Below the pieces are notes generated by a model that was not told the origin of the DNA, made no database searches, and saw only the letters and a list, made by a program, of their open reading frames with translations. Positions 33,811-42,835 of a DNA stretch of 64,000 nt are shown one piece after another (the stretch's first letter is position 1; every line of letters starts with the position of its first letter). This DNA comes from RDXT01 sp033765305 (GTDB taxonomy: Bacteria > Bacteroidota > Bacteroidia > J057): assembly GCA_033765305.1 (NCBI GenBank), contig JANRID010000010.1:124001-188000 (forward strand), read 5' to 3'. A program made the position numbers and the translations under genes.

Positions 33811-34830
33811 TCATCCGAAGAGGGAGGGCGCGGGGGGCTGCTGCGGCATGCTCCGGCCGAAGTGGCGGTAGGCGCGTTCTGTGGCTTCGCGGCCGCGGGA
33901 GGTGCGCTTGACAAATCCTTCCATGACCAGATAGGGCTCGTAGACTTCTTCGATGGTCTCGCCCTCCTCGCCGATGGCGGCGGCGAGCGAATTGAGGCCT
34001 ACGGGGCCGCCTTTGAATTTGTCGATGATGGAGAGGAGGATTTTTTTATCCATTTCATCCAGCCCGGCCTCATCTACTTCCAGGGCGTCGAGGGCTACAC
34101 GTGCGATCTCCATCGTTACGGTGCCGTCGCCTTTGACCTGAGCGAAGTCGCGGGTTCGGCGCAGGAGGCGGTTGGCGATGCGGGGCGTTCCGCGGCTGCG
34201 CCGGGCCAGCTCCAGGGCTGCCTCTGGTGCAATCGGCACCTTGAGCACATCCGCCGAGCGGATCAGGATGCGCTGAAGTGTTTCGGCGTTGTAGTATTCG
34301 AGGCGGGCATTGATGCCGAAGCGGGCCAGGAGCGGCGCGGTGAGCAGCCCGGCGCGCGTAGTGGCGCCCACGAGGGTAAAGGGATTGAGGGTCAGTTCGA
34401 TGCTGCGGGCGTTGGGGCCGCTCTCCACCATGATGTCTATTTTGAAATCCTCCATGGCGGAATAGAGATATTCCTCCACGACCGGCGAAAGGCGGTGGAT
34501 CTCGTCGATAAACAGGACATCGCCGGGTTCCAGGCCGGTGAGGAGGCCCGCCAGGTCGCCGGGCTTTTCCAGCACAGGCCCGGAGGTGGTCGTAATGCCT
34601 GCCCGCATCTCGTGGGCGATGATGTAGGAGAGGGTGGTTTTGCCGAGGCCGGGCGGGCCGTGCAGCAGCACGTGATCCAGCGGTTCGCCGCGCTTGCGGG
34701 CGGCTTGCACGAACACGCGGAGGTTTTCCACCAGCTTGGGCTGGCCGGTAAATGCTTCGAGATGCTGCGGACGCAGGCGTTTTTCTTCGTCCTGCGGCTC
34801 CGGCTGCGGGTTGAGCAGGCTGTTGCGCAT
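33811..34830 (-). CDS. ruvB: Holliday junction branch migration ATPase RuvB
   Basis: 339 residues, standard length. RuvB motifs: RLRPQHLEAFTGQPKLVENL at the N-terminus, Walker A GPPGLGKTTL, Walker B LFIDEIHRLSPVVEEYLY, sensor region GATTRAGLLTAPLLARFG, arginine finger GTPRIANRLLRRTRDFAQV, and the C-terminal winged helix that contacts junction DNA. It forms hexameric rings that drive branch migration with RuvA. TATCTTAG (34852-34859, minus strand) lies 22 bases before the start and may be its -7 element. Confidence 0.96.
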   Translation of the reverse strand: MRNSLLNPQPEPQDEEKRLRPQHLEAFTGQPKLVENLRVFVQAARKRGEPLDHVLLHGPPGLGKTTLSYIIAHEMRAGITTTSGPVLEKPGDLAGLLTGLEPGDVLFIDEIHRLSPVVEEYLYSAMEDFKIDIMVESGPNARSIELTLNPFTLVGATTRAGLLTAPLLARFGINARLEYYNAETLQRILIRSADVLKVPIAPEAALELARRSRGTPRIANRLLRRTRDFAQVKGDGTVTMEIARVALDALEVDEAGLDEMDKKILLSIIDKFKGGPVGLNSLAAAIGEEGETIEEVYEPYLVMEGFVKRTSRGREATERAYRHFGRSMPQQPPAPSLFG

Positions 34831-34889
34831 ATAGGGCCGGGATTGTACGGGCTAAGATACGGGCTTTTTCTGCGGATTCCCGGCGGGGT

Positions 34890-35933
34890 TTACCAGCCTG
34901 CCTGGATCTCGGCGGTTCCGGTCTGGGGCAGGGCCTGGCACATCAGCACGCGGCCTGCGGCGACTTCAAAATCGAGGAGTGCGTCGTGCTGTTTCATGCG
35001 CATCTGGCCTTGCTTCAGGATGCCCATGCAGGTGGAGCATACGCCGCGCTTGCAGGAGTACGGGAGGGGAATCTGCTGGCTGAGTGCAGCTTCCAGCACG
35101 GTAGCGCCGGGCGGCACGGTGATCTGGTACGTTTGGCCTGCCACGTGTACGGTGACCTGGCTGACGGGGCCCTCGCGTTCCTGAACCTCGGGCGGGGGGG
35201 CATCGTCGAAGCGTTCTTCGCGGATGTGCTCAGGTGCCATGCCTGCCTCCTGGAGGCCCTGCCTTAGGGCTTCCCGGAAGCCTGGGGGGCCGCAGAGCCA
35301 GGCGCTTTCGGGTTTCCAGTCCAGTGCGCGGTACCGGGCGTGTATGTGGCTGCTGTCCAGCCGTCCGGGGGTATGCGGGAGTTGGTCTGCGGCTTCGGGC
35401 TGGGAGAGCCAATGCTGCAGGTCAAGGCGCCCTGCGAACTGTGCTGCCAGCTGCTCCAGCTGGCGGCGGAAGATGACGGAGCCGGCGCTGCGGTTCTGGT
35501 ACCAGAGGGTGACGCGGCTTTGGGGCTCGTGGAAGAGCACGGCGCGAAGCATGCTGTAGAGGGGCGTAATTCCGCTTCCGGCGCCGGCGAGCAGGAGGTG
35601 GCGGCGCTGTTTGGAGGCTGTTTCGATGGAGAAACGGCCGAGGGGGCGGATGCATTCGAGGGTATCTCCCGGGCTGACGCGGGCGGTCATCCATTCCGAG
35701 GCCCGCCCGCCGGGGATGCGCTTGACGGTTACGGCGAGGTAACGGTCGAGCTGGGGACTGCTGCTGATCGAGTAGGACCGGTATCGGACGGTGCCGCCGA
35801 GATCGAGGCGGAAGGTGAGGTACTGTCCGGCGAGGTAGGGGATGCGGTCGATGCTGGGCTGGGCAAACCGGAGGGTAACGGCGTCTGCGGTTTCTTCGAT
35901 CCGCTCGGTGACGGTGAGGAGATGGGATTTCAT
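34890..35933 (-). CDS. PaaE-like ferredoxin:NAD(P)H reductase with 2Fe-2S domain
   Basis: 347 residues in three modules. An FAD-binding barrel (1-100) has the RYRSYSIS motif. An NAD(P)H domain (110-225) has LLLAGAGSGITPLYSML and WLCGPPGFREAL. A C-terminal plant-type 2Fe-2S ferredoxin has Cys ligands in CKRGVCSTC and a later Cys in VLMCQ. The order FNR then ferredoxin is that of PaaE/HmpX-type electron-transfer reductases. No paaABCD-type oxygenase genes are adjacent, so it more likely feeds a membrane desaturase or hydroxylase encoded elsewhere (inference). All cofactor motifs are intact. Confidence 0.88.
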   Translation of the reverse strand: MKSHLLTVTERIEETADAVTLRFAQPSIDRIPYLAGQYLTFRLDLGGTVRYRSYSISSSPQLDRYLAVTVKRIPGGRASEWMTARVSPGDTLECIRPLGRFSIETASKQRRHLLLAGAGSGITPLYSMLRAVLFHEPQSRVTLWYQNRSAGSVIFRRQLEQLAAQFAGRLDLQHWLSQPEAADQLPHTPGRLDSSHIHARYRALDWKPESAWLCGPPGFREALRQGLQEAGMAPEHIREERFDDAPPPEVQEREGPVSQVTVHVAGQTYQITVPPGATVLEAALSQQIPLPYSCKRGVCSTCMGILKQGQMRMKQHDALLDFEVAAGRVLMCQALPQTGTAEIQAGW

Positions 35934-36080
35934 CAGGAGTAAGACGCGGGAGCGGGGAATTTGTTGCGGGGCCGGATTTCGGGGGGCGGGGGGGACGCGG
36001 GTAATCCGGCCCTGCCGCAGGCGTATGCCGCGCCGGACTACCCTGCAAGGCCCGCCCCGCAGACGAAGTCCGGCCCAGCC

Positions 36081-36458
36081 TCACCCAGCTTCCGGCCGGT
36101 GCCGCACAAACATATGCACCCAAATACTCCGCGACAGCCGGAACAGCAGCGGCGCCAGCACCAGCAGCAGCGACAGCATCCCGATCATAATCGCCTGAAA
36201 CGACCAGCCCAGCACCGCATACGCAATCAGAAAACCCGGAATAATCCACGCCACATTCAGCGCATAGCTGATATACGTAGATCCGAAATAAAACCCCGGC
36301 TCCACCACCAGATCCTGGCCGCATACCGGGCATTGCTTATGCATCACCTCGATCTTGCGGAGGTGAAACGGATTCGGATCGATAAACAGCGGCCCCTTCC
36401 GGCAGCGCGGGCAGCGCATCCGGAAAATGCTCGACAGCAGCGGACGTTGACTCGGCAT
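36081..36458 (-). CDS. DUF983 family zinc-ribbon membrane protein
   Basis: 125 residues from the ATG at 36458. Two CxxC pairs form a zinc ribbon near the N-terminus (CPRCRKGPLF and CPVCGQDL), with the family motif EPGFYFGSTYISYAL between ribbon and membrane part. Two or three helices follow (AWIIPGFLIAYAVLGW and GMLSLLLVLAPLLF). This is DUF983, a family of unknown role widespread in Bacteroidota and alphaproteobacteria. An in-frame start at 36509 would add a Pro/Ala-rich leader and is less likely. Confidence 0.88.
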   Translation of the reverse strand: MPSQRPLLSSIFRMRCPRCRKGPLFIDPNPFHLRKIEVMHKQCPVCGQDLVVEPGFYFGSTYISYALNVAWIIPGFLIAYAVLGWSFQAIMIGMLSLLLVLAPLLFRLSRSIWVHMFVRHRPEAG

Positions 36459-36572
36459 ATAGTACAGCATAGCTGCCGGCCATGCCGCCGGCAGATGAAA
36501 CGGACACAAAGTACCAGCTTTTCACCGGCTCCGGCAACCCGCCAGGATAAAAACCCGCGCAGCAGAATCCGC

Positions 36573-37034
36573 TCAGAACTCCACATCCTGCGGCACCGCC
36601 AGCACTGGGCGCTTTGCATGCGCCAGCACATGCTCCGTCTGCGTACCCAGCACCCGCCGCACCGGATTATTCTCGCCTGCCGTTCCCATCACAATCATAT
36701 CCACCTCCCGCTCATTTCCATAGCGCACAATCGTAGCGATGGGATTGCCGAAGAGCAGCACATGCGATACCGGAACCTCCTGCATCCCGAGCTGTTCCCG
36801 GAGCTGGCCCTCATACTGGCGGAAAGCCTTCAGCGCCCGCTCCGTCTCGCGGGTCTTGGCTGCAATCGCAAATTCCGTCAGATCCGGCAGCGTCAGCAGT
36901 TCGCCCATGCCCGCATCGTCGAACACATGCAGCAGAATCACCTCGCCGTCCACACGCCGGGCCAGTTTCAGAGCATACTGATAGGCGTTCTGCGCTACAG
37001 GCGAGAAATCGGTGGGAACGAGCAGCTTTTTCAT
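36573..37034 (-). CDS. Universal stress protein, single domain
   Basis: 153 residues from the ATG at 37034. One Usp domain: it starts KKLLVPTDFSPVAQNAYQYAL and has the ATP-binding glycine pattern G-2x-G-9x-G-T in MGTAGENNPVRRVLGT. Predicted to be cytoplasmic and ATP-binding. It is the second USP in the window, and unlike the first it is single-domain. The 283-base gap up to the photolyase gene contains no ORF or clear promoter; it has two copies of TGTCTCCGTG (about 37210 and 37237) and nothing else I recognise. Confidence 0.9.
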   Translation of the reverse strand: MKKLLVPTDFSPVAQNAYQYALKLARRVDGEVILLHVFDDAGMGELLTLPDLTEFAIAAKTRETERALKAFRQYEGQLREQLGMQEVPVSHVLLFGNPIATIVRYGNEREVDMIVMGTAGENNPVRRVLGTQTEHVLAHAKRPVLAVPQDVEF

Positions 37035-37317
37035 GGCAATACAATTAGAGCTCGAACGGGCAAATTGGAGCACATGGGGCCATAGAAGAATGATCCGGCA
37101 GCCTGTTCCAAATGATTTTAATACAGCGCCGGAGCGCAGATCCGGCAGGGGCGCAGCACCAAGACCCCCATGCACGCTGATATGCAAGCCAAGTCGTACA
37201 TAATCAACGCTTTGTCTCCGTGAAACTCCATGCCTTCATGTCTCCGTGTAACAGTAATCCCCCAGCAGTAAATCCCGCACCGCAACAAGCAAGGCCTCCG
37301 GCCGGTTATACCCGCGT

Positions 37318-38826
37318 ATGGAACTCCCAGCCATTCACCTGGTCTGGTTCAAGCGCGACCTGCGCCTGCTCGATCATGCCCCGCTGGCCGCCGCCTGCGA
37401 AGCAGGCCGGCCCGCAGTGCTGTTCCTGTGCTTCGAGCCCTCGCTCATGCGCAGCGCAGAGTGGGACGACCGGCACGGGCGCTTCCTGCTGGAGTCGGCG
37501 CTCGACCTGCGCGCCCGCCTGGAGCCCTGCGGGCTGACATTCGAGATCTTCCACTGCGAAATAGAAACAGCCCTGGAGCAGCTGGCGCAGCATTTCCGCA
37601 TCGCAGGACTGTATTCCCATCAGGAAACCGGCAGCCGTCAGACCTTCGCCCGCGACCAGGCCATAGCGGCCTGGTGCCGCACCCGCGGGATTCCCTGGCA
37701 CGAGTACGGCCAGGACGGCGTGCTGCGCGGCCTCCGCCGCCGCGACGGCTGGGAAGCCGCCTGGCGCCGCCACATGCAGGCGCCGCCAGCCAGCCCCGCG
37801 CTCGAGCGCCTGCGCACCCCCGTGCTGCCGCCGCAGCTCCAGGCAGCCCTCAGCCCGGAGCCCCTCCCCGCCGCCTGGCGGCAGCCCCACGCCATGCAGC
37901 CCGGCGGCGAGCGCTACGCGCTCCGCTACCTGCACACCTTCCTCGAAGCGCGGGCGCGCGCCTACACCCCCCACATCTCCAAGCCCGAAGAAAGCCGCCG
38001 CAGCGGCAGCCGCCTCTCGCCCTACCTGGCCTGGGGCTGCCTGAGCGCCCGCCAGGTCTGGCAGGCCACCGAAGCCGCCAAGCCCCGCTCGCCCTTCCCC
38101 CGCATGCTGGAGCACTTCCAGGAGCGCCTCTGGTGGCGCAGCCATTACATGCAGAAGCTGGAGTCTGCCTGGCACATCGACGAGGCGCCCATCAACCCCG
38201 GATTCGAGGCGCTGGACCGCAGCTTCGATCCCCTGCGCTTCCAGGCCTGGGCGGCAGGCACGACCGGCTATCCCATGATCGATGCCTGCATGCGCTGTGT
38301 TGCCGAAACCGGCTTCCTGAATTTCCGTATGCGCGCCATGCTGGCTACCTTTCTCACCTTCACGCTCTGGCAGCCCTGGCAGCCCGGAGCCGCACACCTG
38401 GCGCGGGCCTTTCTCGACTTCGAGCCGGGAATCCACTACCCGCAGTTCCAGATGCAGGCAGGGCTGAGCGGTTACCACCCCATGCGGATCTACAATCCGC
38501 TCACCCAGGCGCAGCGGCACGATCCCCACGGCGCCTTTATCCGCAAATGGGTGCCCGAACTCCGCCAGGTGCCGGTGCCCCTGATCTTCGAGCCCTGGCG
38601 CATGACCCTGCTGGAGCAGGCCCTCTACAACTGCCGGATTGGCATCGACTATCCCGCGCCCGTCGTAGATTTCGACACGGCTACCCGCGAGGCCAAGGCA
38701 CGCTACTGGGCAGTCCGGCAGTCGGATGCCGTGCAGCGCGAACTCCCGGCCCTATGGCTGCGCCATTGCCTCCCGCAAAACCGTATACGATACGCTGCTG
38801 CCCAGCAGCTTTCCCTCCCCAGCTGA
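37318..38826 (+). CDS. Cryptochrome/photolyase family flavoprotein
   Basis: 502 residues. The N-terminal alpha/beta antenna-binding domain starts IHLVWFKRDLRLLDHAPLA. The FAD-binding helical domain has SRLSPYLAWGCLSARQVW, ERLWWRSHYMQKLE, TGYPMIDACMR and HYPQFQMQAGLSGYHPMRIYNP. Both parts are complete. The family includes light-driven DNA repair enzymes and signalling cryptochromes. The QMQAG-type FAD segment belongs to a Bacteroidota-rich subgroup, so repair of cyclobutane dimers is possible but not proven. It is followed 14 bases later by a GNAT gene. Confidence 0.88.
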   Translation: MELPAIHLVWFKRDLRLLDHAPLAAACEAGRPAVLFLCFEPSLMRSAEWDDRHGRFLLESALDLRARLEPCGLTFEIFHCEIETALEQLAQHFRIAGLYSHQETGSRQTFARDQAIAAWCRTRGIPWHEYGQDGVLRGLRRRDGWEAAWRRHMQAPPASPALERLRTPVLPPQLQAALSPEPLPAAWRQPHAMQPGGERYALRYLHTFLEARARAYTPHISKPEESRRSGSRLSPYLAWGCLSARQVWQATEAAKPRSPFPRMLEHFQERLWWRSHYMQKLESAWHIDEAPINPGFEALDRSFDPLRFQAWAAGTTGYPMIDACMRCVAETGFLNFRMRAMLATFLTFTLWQPWQPGAAHLARAFLDFEPGIHYPQFQMQAGLSGYHPMRIYNPLTQAQRHDPHGAFIRKWVPELRQVPVPLIFEPWRMTLLEQALYNCRIGIDYPAPVVDFDTATREAKARYWAVRQSDAVQRELPALWLRHCLPQNRIRYAAAQQLSLPS

Positions 38827-38839
38827 CCTCTCCCCTCCT

Positions 38840-39394
38840 ATGGATCCTATTTCCCTCAGCCGCGTCCGCATCCGACCGCTCAGCCCGGACGATTTCGACG
38901 CATTTCTCGCCTACCGCTCCGATCCGGAAGTAGCCCGGCTTCAAGGGTACGATCCCTTCACGCCGGAGCGCGCGGAAGTGTTTCTTCAGTTCGCACAGAA
39001 ACCGGCCTGGGATCTGCCGGGCGAATGGATGCAGCTGGGCGTCGAGCTGGCGGAGACCGGGCAGCTGATCGGGGATATCGGGCTGAAGCCGGAGTCCTTC
39101 GATACACGCATCCTCGAACTGGGCTTCTCGTTCGCCAGGGCCTGGCAGGGCCAAGGCCTGGCCGGCGAGGCTATTGCCGGCCTCATTGGCTACGCGTTCA
39201 CCCGGCAGTCGGTGCACCGCATCTATGCCTATACCGATGTGCGCAACACACGGGCAGCGCGCCTGCTGCAGCGGCTGCATTTTCGCCACGAAGGCACTAC
39301 GCTCCAGTCCTTCTACGGAAAAGGCGCCTGGCGGGACGAATACCTCTTCGCGCAGCTAGCCTCGGAATGGGCGGGCCGGCATCACCAGCCCTGA
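38840..39394 (+). CDS. GNAT family N-acetyltransferase (RimJ/RimL-like)
   Basis: 184 residues from the ATG at 38840. The acetyltransferase 3 (RimJ/RimL) pattern is visible: an N-terminal strand with RVRIRPLSPDDFDAFLAYR, LIGDIGLKPE, the acetyl-CoA-binding segment WQGQGLAGEAIAGLIGYAF, then VHRIYAYTDVRNTRAARLLQRLHF and the family ending WRDEYLFAQLASEW. It may acetylate small molecules or protein N-termini. Substrate unknown. Its 3' end overlaps the convergent rsgA gene by 13 bases. Confidence 0.88.
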   Translation: MDPISLSRVRIRPLSPDDFDAFLAYRSDPEVARLQGYDPFTPERAEVFLQFAQKPAWDLPGEWMQLGVELAETGQLIGDIGLKPESFDTRILELGFSFARAWQGQGLAGEAIAGLIGYAFTRQSVHRIYAYTDVRNTRAARLLQRLHFRHEGTTLQSFYGKGAWRDEYLFAQLASEWAGRHHQP

Positions 39395-40356
39395 TCTTCC
39401 TGCACCTCCTCCAGCATGCGGAGGTAGGTGTCGTACCGGCTCGCATGCAGCGCGCCAGTCTCCACGGCTGCCAGCACAGCGCAGCCGGGCTCGTTGACGT
39501 GGCGGCAGGAGGCATATTTGCAGGCGCTGCGCAGGCGGTGGATTTCCGGGAAATAATCCCCCAGATCATCCGGCGCCATATCGATCAGGCCGAACTCCTT
39601 GATGCCCGGCGCATCGATGACGGCGCCGCCGCCGCTGAGGTCATGCAATTCGGCATAGGTGGTGGTATGGCGGCCTTTGAGCGAATAATCCGAAATCTCG
39701 CCGGTACGCAGGTTCAGGCCGGGATCGACCAGATTCACCAGCGCGGATTTGCCGGCGCCTGAATGCCCGCCAAGCAGGGAAATTTTTCCCTCCAGCACCG
39801 CCGCGACCGCCGCCCGGCAGGCCGGGTCCAGGGCGTTCACCAGCAGCACCGGATAGCCTGCCGCCTCGTACACGCCTTTCAGCTCGTGCAGATAGGCCTG
39901 CTGCTCAGGCGTATGCAGCAGATCGGTCTTGTTGAAGACCATCACGGCCGGAATGTCGTAGGCCTCGGCGACAGCCAGGAGGCGGTTGGCGAAGCCGGTG
40001 GAGGTGGCCGGCAGCTCCAGGGAAAAGACCATCACCAGCTGGTCCAGATTGGCGGCCAGGATATGGGCCTTGCGGCCCTGGGAAATCGCCTTGCGCAGCA
40101 GGTAATTGGTTCGCGGCAATACCTCGACGATCACCCCGGGCCGGCCTGCCGCCGGCGGCTCCACCATGACCCGGTCGCCCACGGCGACGGGGTGCGTTGT
40201 CTCGATGCCTTTCAGGCGGAGCCGTCCGCCGATCACGGACTCGAAGCTGGCGCCGTCCTCCGTGCGCACGCGCACATGCGAGCCGGTGCTGCGGATCACG
40301 AGGCCCTGGCGGGCCTGCGCAGAACTCCGGGCGGGCGGTCCTGGCTTGCGGCTCAT
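39382..40356 (-). CDS. rsgA: Ribosome small subunit-dependent GTPase RsgA
   Basis: 324 residues. An N-terminal OB-fold (GLVIRSTGSHVRV), then a circularly permuted GTPase: G4 NKTD first, then G1 GHSGAGKSALVN and G3 DAPGIKEFG. A C-terminal zinc finger has CKYASCRHVNEPGC. This order is diagnostic of RsgA, a late assembly factor for the 30S subunit. The N-terminus is Arg/Pro-rich. It overlaps the M61 peptidase gene upstream by four bases (40353-40356), which suggests one transcript. Confidence 0.95.
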   Translation of the reverse strand: MSRKPGPPARSSAQARQGLVIRSTGSHVRVRTEDGASFESVIGGRLRLKGIETTHPVAVGDRVMVEPPAAGRPGVIVEVLPRTNYLLRKAISQGRKAHILAANLDQLVMVFSLELPATSTGFANRLLAVAEAYDIPAVMVFNKTDLLHTPEQQAYLHELKGVYEAAGYPVLLVNALDPACRAAVAAVLEGKISLLGGHSGAGKSALVNLVDPGLNLRTGEISDYSLKGRHTTTYAELHDLSGGGAVIDAPGIKEFGLIDMAPDDLGDYFPEIHRLRSACKYASCRHVNEPGCAVLAAVETGALHASRYDTYLRMLEEVQEDQGW

Positions 40357-42083
40357 GGGCGGACCGGTTCGGGAGCGGGAAGCCGCTGCCAGGCGTCGCG
40401 GTTGCGGATCTGCTGCGCATCCGGAAGGCCCAGCAGCACAAACTGCGGCAGCGTGCGCTCCGGACCCCGGTGCAGGGTGCTGCTGAAGAGGCGCTTGCGC
40501 CGGAATCCGTGCAGCTCCCAGGACCGCGCATCTTCGTCATACGCCAGCCATTCGGTCAGATTGCCTTCGATGCGGCGTCCGCCGATGGCGATCAGCTCGT
40601 CGCCGGGGCCCAGGCCCGCCCGTTCGGCCGGGCCGCCGGGAAGCACCTGCTCCACGAGGGTTTTGCCTGCCTCGGCCTGGACCGTAATGCCCAGCAGCCG
40701 CTCCGGCAGCGCCAGCGGCGCCGGGGCCAGCGCCAGCCCGAAGTAGGCTCCAATCTCCGGCAGATACAGCTCCAGCGGTGCCGTGCCGGCGATCACCAGA
40801 TCCCAGTAGCCGCCGAACGAAATGCCCGATACGTGCTCCAGCACCTCGCGGTAGTCCGCCGCCGTATAGCCCGCCGGCTGGCCGCCGAAGCGCTGGTACA
40901 TCAGCCGCACCGCATCGTCGAGCGAGCGGGCATTGCCCGTAGCCTGACGGATGAGGAAATCGGCGATCAGCGCCGCCAGATAGCCTTTGGTGTAGAACGA
41001 AATGCGGCGGTTCGGCATGCCCCCCTTCTGGTAGCCGTTGGTCCAGCTCTGAAAGCTCGACTGCTCCAGCGAGGTATGGGCGTGGCCGGGCATGCGGTAA
41101 TGCGCCTCCAGCTCGCCATTGATGCTTCTTACCCACCGGTCCAGATCCCAGATGCCTGATTTCCAGAGCATCAGATCGCCGTAATAGGTCGTTACGCCCT
41201 CCGTGACGTAGTGCAGCGCCGAGTACTGGGGCCTTCCGTAGTCGTAGGGCGAAAGGTCGGCGGGGCGCATCGTTTTGACATTCCAGGCGTGGAACAGCTC
41301 GTGCGAGGAGATTTCCAGCAGCGAGCCGTACAGGGCGGGCTCCATCAGCTTGTGCCCGGGCCCCATCGCGATGACCGTGGACTGCCGGTGCTCCACGCCG
41401 TGCCGGTATTCGTAGGGCAGGGCCAGGTACAGGTAGTGGTATTCGCGGAAGGGGATGACGCCGAAGAGGCCGAACTGCGCCTCGGAGTAGCTGCGGATGT
41501 CCGCCTCCAGGCGGACGGCATCCGGCTTGCAGTCGCCGGCAAACCAGCAGTGCGTCGGCACGCCCCGGATCTCGAACGACAGGCTTTCCAGGTCCGGCGC
41601 AACGAACAGCGGCGTGTCGGCCAGCTCGTGCCAGGAATCGAAGGCATGTACCGGCCCGGGTCCGGGCAGGGCTCCGCCAGTCCGGAAGGCTGGCGGCAGC
41701 TTCAGCTCCAGGGTGCAGGGCGCGTCCAGGGCTTCGGGACGGTAGAGGAGAAAATTGACCGGGTTGAGGTAGATCAGATCCGGCTGCACATAGCTGCCGC
41801 CGGCATCGGGCTGGTTGGCATAGTAGCGGTAGTGCAGCGTGAGCACGGCCGCTGCCGGCAGGACCGCCTCCCAGGTATGGCTGTCGAGCTGGCGCAGCGG
41901 CAGGCCGTCGCCGCCGGCCGCTGCGCGGAGGTCGGACAGGTTGCGGTCGAAGGACTGCAGCTCGTAGCGCCCCGGCCGCCAGCGGGGCAGGCAGAAGCGG
42001 TGCGCGCCTGCGGGAAGCGCCGCTTCCGCCGTGATCCGGATGACATAGCCCGGAGCCTCTTCGAATGATAGCCTGTATTGCAT
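40353..42083 (-). CDS. M61 family peptidase (glycyl aminopeptidase-like) with PDZ domain
   Basis: 576 residues from the ATG at 42083. An N-terminal M61 domain (VIRITAEAALPAG, PRWRPGRYELQSFDRN) is followed by the zinc site HELFHAWNVK near residues 261-270 (HExxH) and the downstream Glu in EGVTTYYGD. A PDZ domain lies near 485-530 (VEQVLPGGPAERAGLGPGDELI). No signal peptide is seen, so it is likely cytoplasmic. The metallopeptidase ligands are intact. A TATATTTG (42116-42123, minus strand) is a good -7 element 33 bases upstream. Confidence 0.9.
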   Translation of the reverse strand: MQYRLSFEEAPGYVIRITAEAALPAGAHRFCLPRWRPGRYELQSFDRNLSDLRAAAGGDGLPLRQLDSHTWEAVLPAAAVLTLHYRYYANQPDAGGSYVQPDLIYLNPVNFLLYRPEALDAPCTLELKLPPAFRTGGALPGPGPVHAFDSWHELADTPLFVAPDLESLSFEIRGVPTHCWFAGDCKPDAVRLEADIRSYSEAQFGLFGVIPFREYHYLYLALPYEYRHGVEHRQSTVIAMGPGHKLMEPALYGSLLEISSHELFHAWNVKTMRPADLSPYDYGRPQYSALHYVTEGVTTYYGDLMLWKSGIWDLDRWVRSINGELEAHYRMPGHAHTSLEQSSFQSWTNGYQKGGMPNRRISFYTKGYLAALIADFLIRQATGNARSLDDAVRLMYQRFGGQPAGYTAADYREVLEHVSGISFGGYWDLVIAGTAPLELYLPEIGAYFGLALAPAPLALPERLLGITVQAEAGKTLVEQVLPGGPAERAGLGPGDELIAIGGRRIEGNLTEWLAYDEDARSWELHGFRRKRLFSSTLHRGPERTLPQFVLLGLPDAQQIRNRDAWQRLPAPEPVRP

Positions 42084-42115
42084 CTGTGCAGGGATCCCGT
42101 TTCCTGAATAGAAAG

Positions 42116-42123
42116 CAAATATA
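42116..42123 (-). promoter_or_regulatory. Candidate -7 element of the M61 peptidase gene
   Basis: Minus-strand TATATTTG is a perfect TAnnTTTG. No TTG is found at 20-21 bases upstream. It stands back to back with the Uma2-gene promoter. Confidence 0.45.
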
Positions 42124-42139
42124 CAGGATTCTGCCGGTA

Positions 42140-42170
42140 TTGTCCCGGACACGGCAGTTCCGTATCTTCG
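42140..42170 (+). promoter_or_regulatory. Promoter of the Uma2-family gene
   Basis: TTG (42140-42142), 20 bases, TATCTTCG (42163-42170). The ATG at 42186 follows 15 bases later. Spacing and -7 type equal those of proS and parB. Confidence 0.6.
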
Positions 42171-42185
42171 GGCAAACATCCGGAT

Positions 42186-42761
42186 ATGGGCTCAGCTGAA
42201 ACCCTCCCCCGCTTGAGCCTCGAGGAATACCTCCGTCTGGAGGAGCAGGCCGAGTGCAAGAGCGAATACCACGGCGGGCACATCGTCGCGATGGCCGGCG
42301 CTACGCGCAACCATTCGCTGATCGCTTCTAATCTGCTCCGGGGGCTGGGCGGCCTGCTGCCCGGCGCCTGCGAAATCCACGGCAGCGACCTCAAACTGTA
42401 TATTGCATCGCTGTCCAAGGTGCTCTATCCCGACGTGACGGTGATCTGCGGTCCGCCGGCCTACGCACAGCAGCGCAAAGACCTGGTGCTCAATCCGCAG
42501 CTGATCGTGGAGGTACTCTCAGACGGCACCGAAGCGTACGACCGGGGGGATAAATTTGCCTGCTACCGCCAGATCCCCACGCTGCGCGAGTACCTGCTGG
42601 TCAGCCAGCGCCAGCCGATGATCGAGATCTTCCGCCGGGAGGGGCAGTTCTGGGTGCTGAGCTATGCCGAGGGGCTGGACGCAGAGCTGCTGGTGCAGAC
42701 CGCAGGCGCGCCGCTGCCGCTCGCGGGCGTGTACCGGGGCGTGGAGTGGGATTTGAAGTAA
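42186..42761 (+). CDS. Uma2 family (DUF820) endonuclease-like protein
   Basis: 191 residues. Restriction-endonuclease-like fold of the Uma2/DUF820 group: LSLEEYLRLEEQAECKSEYHGGHIVAMAGAT, then the conserved HSLIASNLL helix, and PDVTVICG with LIVEVLSDGTEAYDRGDKFACYR holding the putative catalytic acidic residues, followed by LREYLLVSQ. These proteins occur in many copies in cyanobacteria and Bacteroidota. Their function is unproven, but they are often treated as selfish or defence nucleases. It opens the accessory region of the window. Confidence 0.88.
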   Translation: MGSAETLPRLSLEEYLRLEEQAECKSEYHGGHIVAMAGATRNHSLIASNLLRGLGGLLPGACEIHGSDLKLYIASLSKVLYPDVTVICGPPAYAQQRKDLVLNPQLIVEVLSDGTEAYDRGDKFACYRQIPTLREYLLVSQRQPMIEIFRREGQFWVLSYAEGLDAELLVQTAGAPLPLAGVYRGVEWDLK

Positions 42762-42808
42762 GCATGCAGGAGGCGGGCTGAAATACCTGGACCTTCCGGC
42801 AGTCCCAT

Positions 42809-42830
42809 GCCCGCATCCGGGCGCTGCTGC
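42809..42830 (+). repeat. Remnant resembling the 3' end of an LRR gene
   Basis: The 22 bases beginning GCCCGCATCCGGGCGC are identical to 43714-43735 and match 20 of 22 bases of 46522-46543, where they encode ARIRALLP near the end of the LRR protein. No frame continues here, so this looks like a leftover fragment. It lies just past the Uma2 stop codon. Confidence 0.5.
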
Positions 42831-42835
42831 TTCTC

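Noticed and set aside
33744..33914. Longer ParB start with a Pro/Ser-rich leader
   Set aside because: It would overlap ruvB by about 100 bases; the ATG at 33743 gives the canonical ParB N-terminus and lies behind a good promoter.
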